Source of the DNA: an uncultured Gemmiger sp.
GTDB lineage: Bacteria > Bacillota > Clostridia > Oscillospirales > Ruminococcaceae
Direction: 5' to 3'
NCBI GenBank assembly: GCA_959018215.1
Contig: CAUEKL010000040.1
Coordinates: 1 to 13,583 of the forward strand
Length of the DNA: 13,583 nt
Every line of letters starts with the position of its first letter. Position 1 is the first letter of the stretch. Below the pieces are notes generated by a model. The model was not told the origin of the DNA, made no database searches, and saw nothing but the letters and a program-made list of their open reading frames with translations. Made by a program: the position numbers and the translations under genes. Shown here piece after piece: positions 12,263-13,583 of the stretch.

Positions 12263-13583
12263 GGATTTTCTCCTTTCGCCTGACGGCGTTTTTCCCGGGC
12301 AAACCACAGAACGGCCGCCACCACACAGACTGCGGTGCCCGCCAGCCCTGCCGCCGCCCCGGGATGGGCGTAGTGCAGCTCCACACGGTTTTCGCCCTCA
12401 TTCAGCCGCACCCCGATGAAGCCGCCGAAGACACACTCGGTTTCGGCCTGCTCCCCGTTGACGGTGAGCTTCCAGTGAGCGGAATCCTCCCAGGCAAAGG
12501 GCAGCACCAAAAGGTCGGCATCGGCGGTGCCGGTGGCGATGAGGTCGATGTGACCGCCCTCCCGGATGGTCATTTTCTGCGGTTCGGTGGCCTGCAGGGT
12601 GGCGGAAACGGCGGCCAGCACGCTCTCGTCCAGGCTGTACACCTGGATGGCGGCCCGGGCTTCCTCGCTGTCCGCAAAGCCCAGGCGCAGTTCCACTGTT
12701 TCCCCTTTAGCAAAGGTGCCCAGAGGGAACACCCCGCCTAGGGAATCCCCGTTGAAGTACTCGCCCAGCAGGGTGCCGTTGACCGCCACGTCGGAGGGGA
12801 GCATATCGGTAAGGGTGGGAATGGCCAGGTAACAGGGGCCGTCGCAGGGGGCGGTGAAGGTGAGCAGAATTCCCTGTTCCGGCTGCTCAAAGTTCAGCTC
12901 CGCAGGCAGCAGGGCGTCCGGGGTGCCGGGCACCAGGGAACTGAGCATGGCATTCTGCAGGGTGAAGGTGTTTTCGCTGTTCTCAATGGACACGTTCAGG
13001 GCGTCGGTAGAGCCCACATAAGCCATGGGGAAGGCATAGGGGTTTTCCCACACGGAAAGTTCGGTATCGGTATCCAGGGGTTCATACTGGCCGGGCACCA
13101 GGCGGGAGCCGTCACTGTACAGGTAGCGGATGCCCAGCAGGCTGTCCGCCACCCCGGTGGAGCCCCAGCCGTAGACGGAGTAGTTGATGTAGCCCAGGGC
13201 CTCCAGCAGTTCCTTGGCGGAGCTGGCCTTGGTGGAGGAATAATGGCTGATGCCCCAGTACCCCAGCAGCATGGGGTCGTTGAGGGTGCGCATGAAGTTT
13301 TTCTCGATGCGGTAGGTCCCGCCGTCCAGGGCGCGGATAGCGTTCACGGCGGCGGTGTTCTGGTCGTAAAATTCCTCAAACCCGCTGACGGTGTAGCTTT
13401 CAAACTTGCGCAGGGCCAGCACCGTGTTGGCGCCCATATCCCCCGCGGCCACCACCCCGAATCCCACCGCCCCGGCCAGGGCCAGCAGACGGCGGGGAGA
13501 GCGAGGCCAGACCACACAGGCCAGGGTGGCGGCCAAGACCAGCACCGTGGCCGCTACCTTGAACACCGAGAAGGACGCCCCGG
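12259..13583 (-). CDS. YfhO-family membrane protein, C-terminal part (cut by window edge)
   Basis: The frame is open through the right edge, so the start is outside the window. About 441 residues are visible, perhaps half of a typical YfhO protein. A GTG at 13566 is an internal codon, not a start. Two hydrophobic segments open the visible part. A large extracytoplasmic region follows, with the family's segment around 'RTLNDPMLLGYWGISHYSS' and a GIRYLYS stretch. A last helix (AGLAGTAVCVVAAVLWFA) and a basic tail close the protein. In Bacillus subtilis YfhO is needed for glycosylating lipoteichoic acid outside the membrane, and other family members are uncharacterised. The stop overlaps the exporter start, placing it in that operon. 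Confidence 0.85.
   Translation of the reverse strand, partial: GASFSVFKVAATVLVLAATLACVVWPRSPRRLLALAGAVGFGVVAAGDMGANTVLALRKFESYTVSGFEEFYDQNTAAVNAIRALDGGTYRIEKNFMRTLNDPMLLGYWGISHYSSTKASSAKELLEALGYINYSVYGWGSTGVADSLLGIRYLYSDGSRLVPGQYEPLDTDTELSVWENPYAFPMAYVGSTDALNVSIENSENTFTLQNAMLSSLVPGTPDALLPAELNFEQPEQGILLTFTAPCDGPCYLAIPTLTDMLPSDVAVNGTLLGEYFNGDSLGGVFPLGTFAKGETVELRLGFADSEEARAAIQVYSLDESVLAAVSATLQATEPQKMTIREGGHIDLIATGTADADLLVLPFAWEDSAHWKLTVNGEQAETECVFGGFIGVRLNEGENRVELHYAHPGAAAGLAGTAVCVVAAVLWFAREKRRQAKGENP

Noticed and set aside
1..13583. Mobile elements, CRISPR arrays, tRNA or rRNA genes
   Set aside because: No transposase or integrase motifs, spaced identical repeats, or tRNA/rRNA signatures were seen on either strand.

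Overview
The window is GC-rich and densely coded. It looks like chromosome from a high-GC Bacillota, probably an Oscillospiraceae-type gut anaerobe of the Faecalibacterium/Gemmiger/Subdoligranulum kind. That placement is inferred from FtsH, OmpR-family two-component and YfhO/ThrE gene types, strong AGGAGG-like ribosome-binding sites, sigma-A-like promoters, and a lipoprotein with a Cys-Cys-His-Cys signature that I recall from hypothetical lipoproteins of such bacteria. It was not checked by search. I see no transposase, integrase, CRISPR array, tRNA or rRNA gene.

Layout from left to right. Positions 1-256 hold no gene. They contain a leftward promoter with a GC-rich structured leader running off the edge, and the promoter and leader hairpin of a small single-domain rhodanese (257-577, +). 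A 20-bp-stem terminator separates this from the convergent ftsH (672-2552, -). Upstream of ftsH lies an S66-family LD-carboxypeptidase (2731-3732, -). Its promoter overlaps the stop codon of the gene before it, and its end carries a nested inverted repeat.

The centre (3825-8169, all -) is a compact four-gene unit in transcription order: OmpR-family response regulator, sensor histidine kinase, an unrecognised single-pass membrane protein, and a large unrecognised lipoprotein. Three of these genes are chained by ATGA stop/start overlaps. Upstream of the regulator are two adjacent 11-bp direct repeats plus a third partial copy, placed as expected for autoregulation. This unit is the best candidate in the window for an undescribed system: a two-component pathway with two surface-exposed accessory proteins. 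Its stimulus and exact job cannot be read from the sequence.

Next come a HAD-family phosphatase (8294-9136, -) with a clear promoter and terminator, and a Sir2-family NAD-dependent deacylase (9315-10052, -). The sirtuin is divergent across 78 bp from nnrD, an NAD(P)HX dehydratase (10131-10970, +), so an NAD consumer and an NAD(P)H-repair enzyme face each other. A terminator after nnrD separates it from a leftward operon. In transcription order that operon is a YfhO-family membrane protein (partial, cut by the right edge), then the N-terminal and C-terminal halves of a split ThrE-type amino-acid exporter, all joined by stop/start overlaps.

A shared regulatory theme is that every promoter I could place is followed by a stem-loop at or close to the predicted 5' end of its transcript. 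All promoters, transcript starts and folds were found by eye and are predictions.
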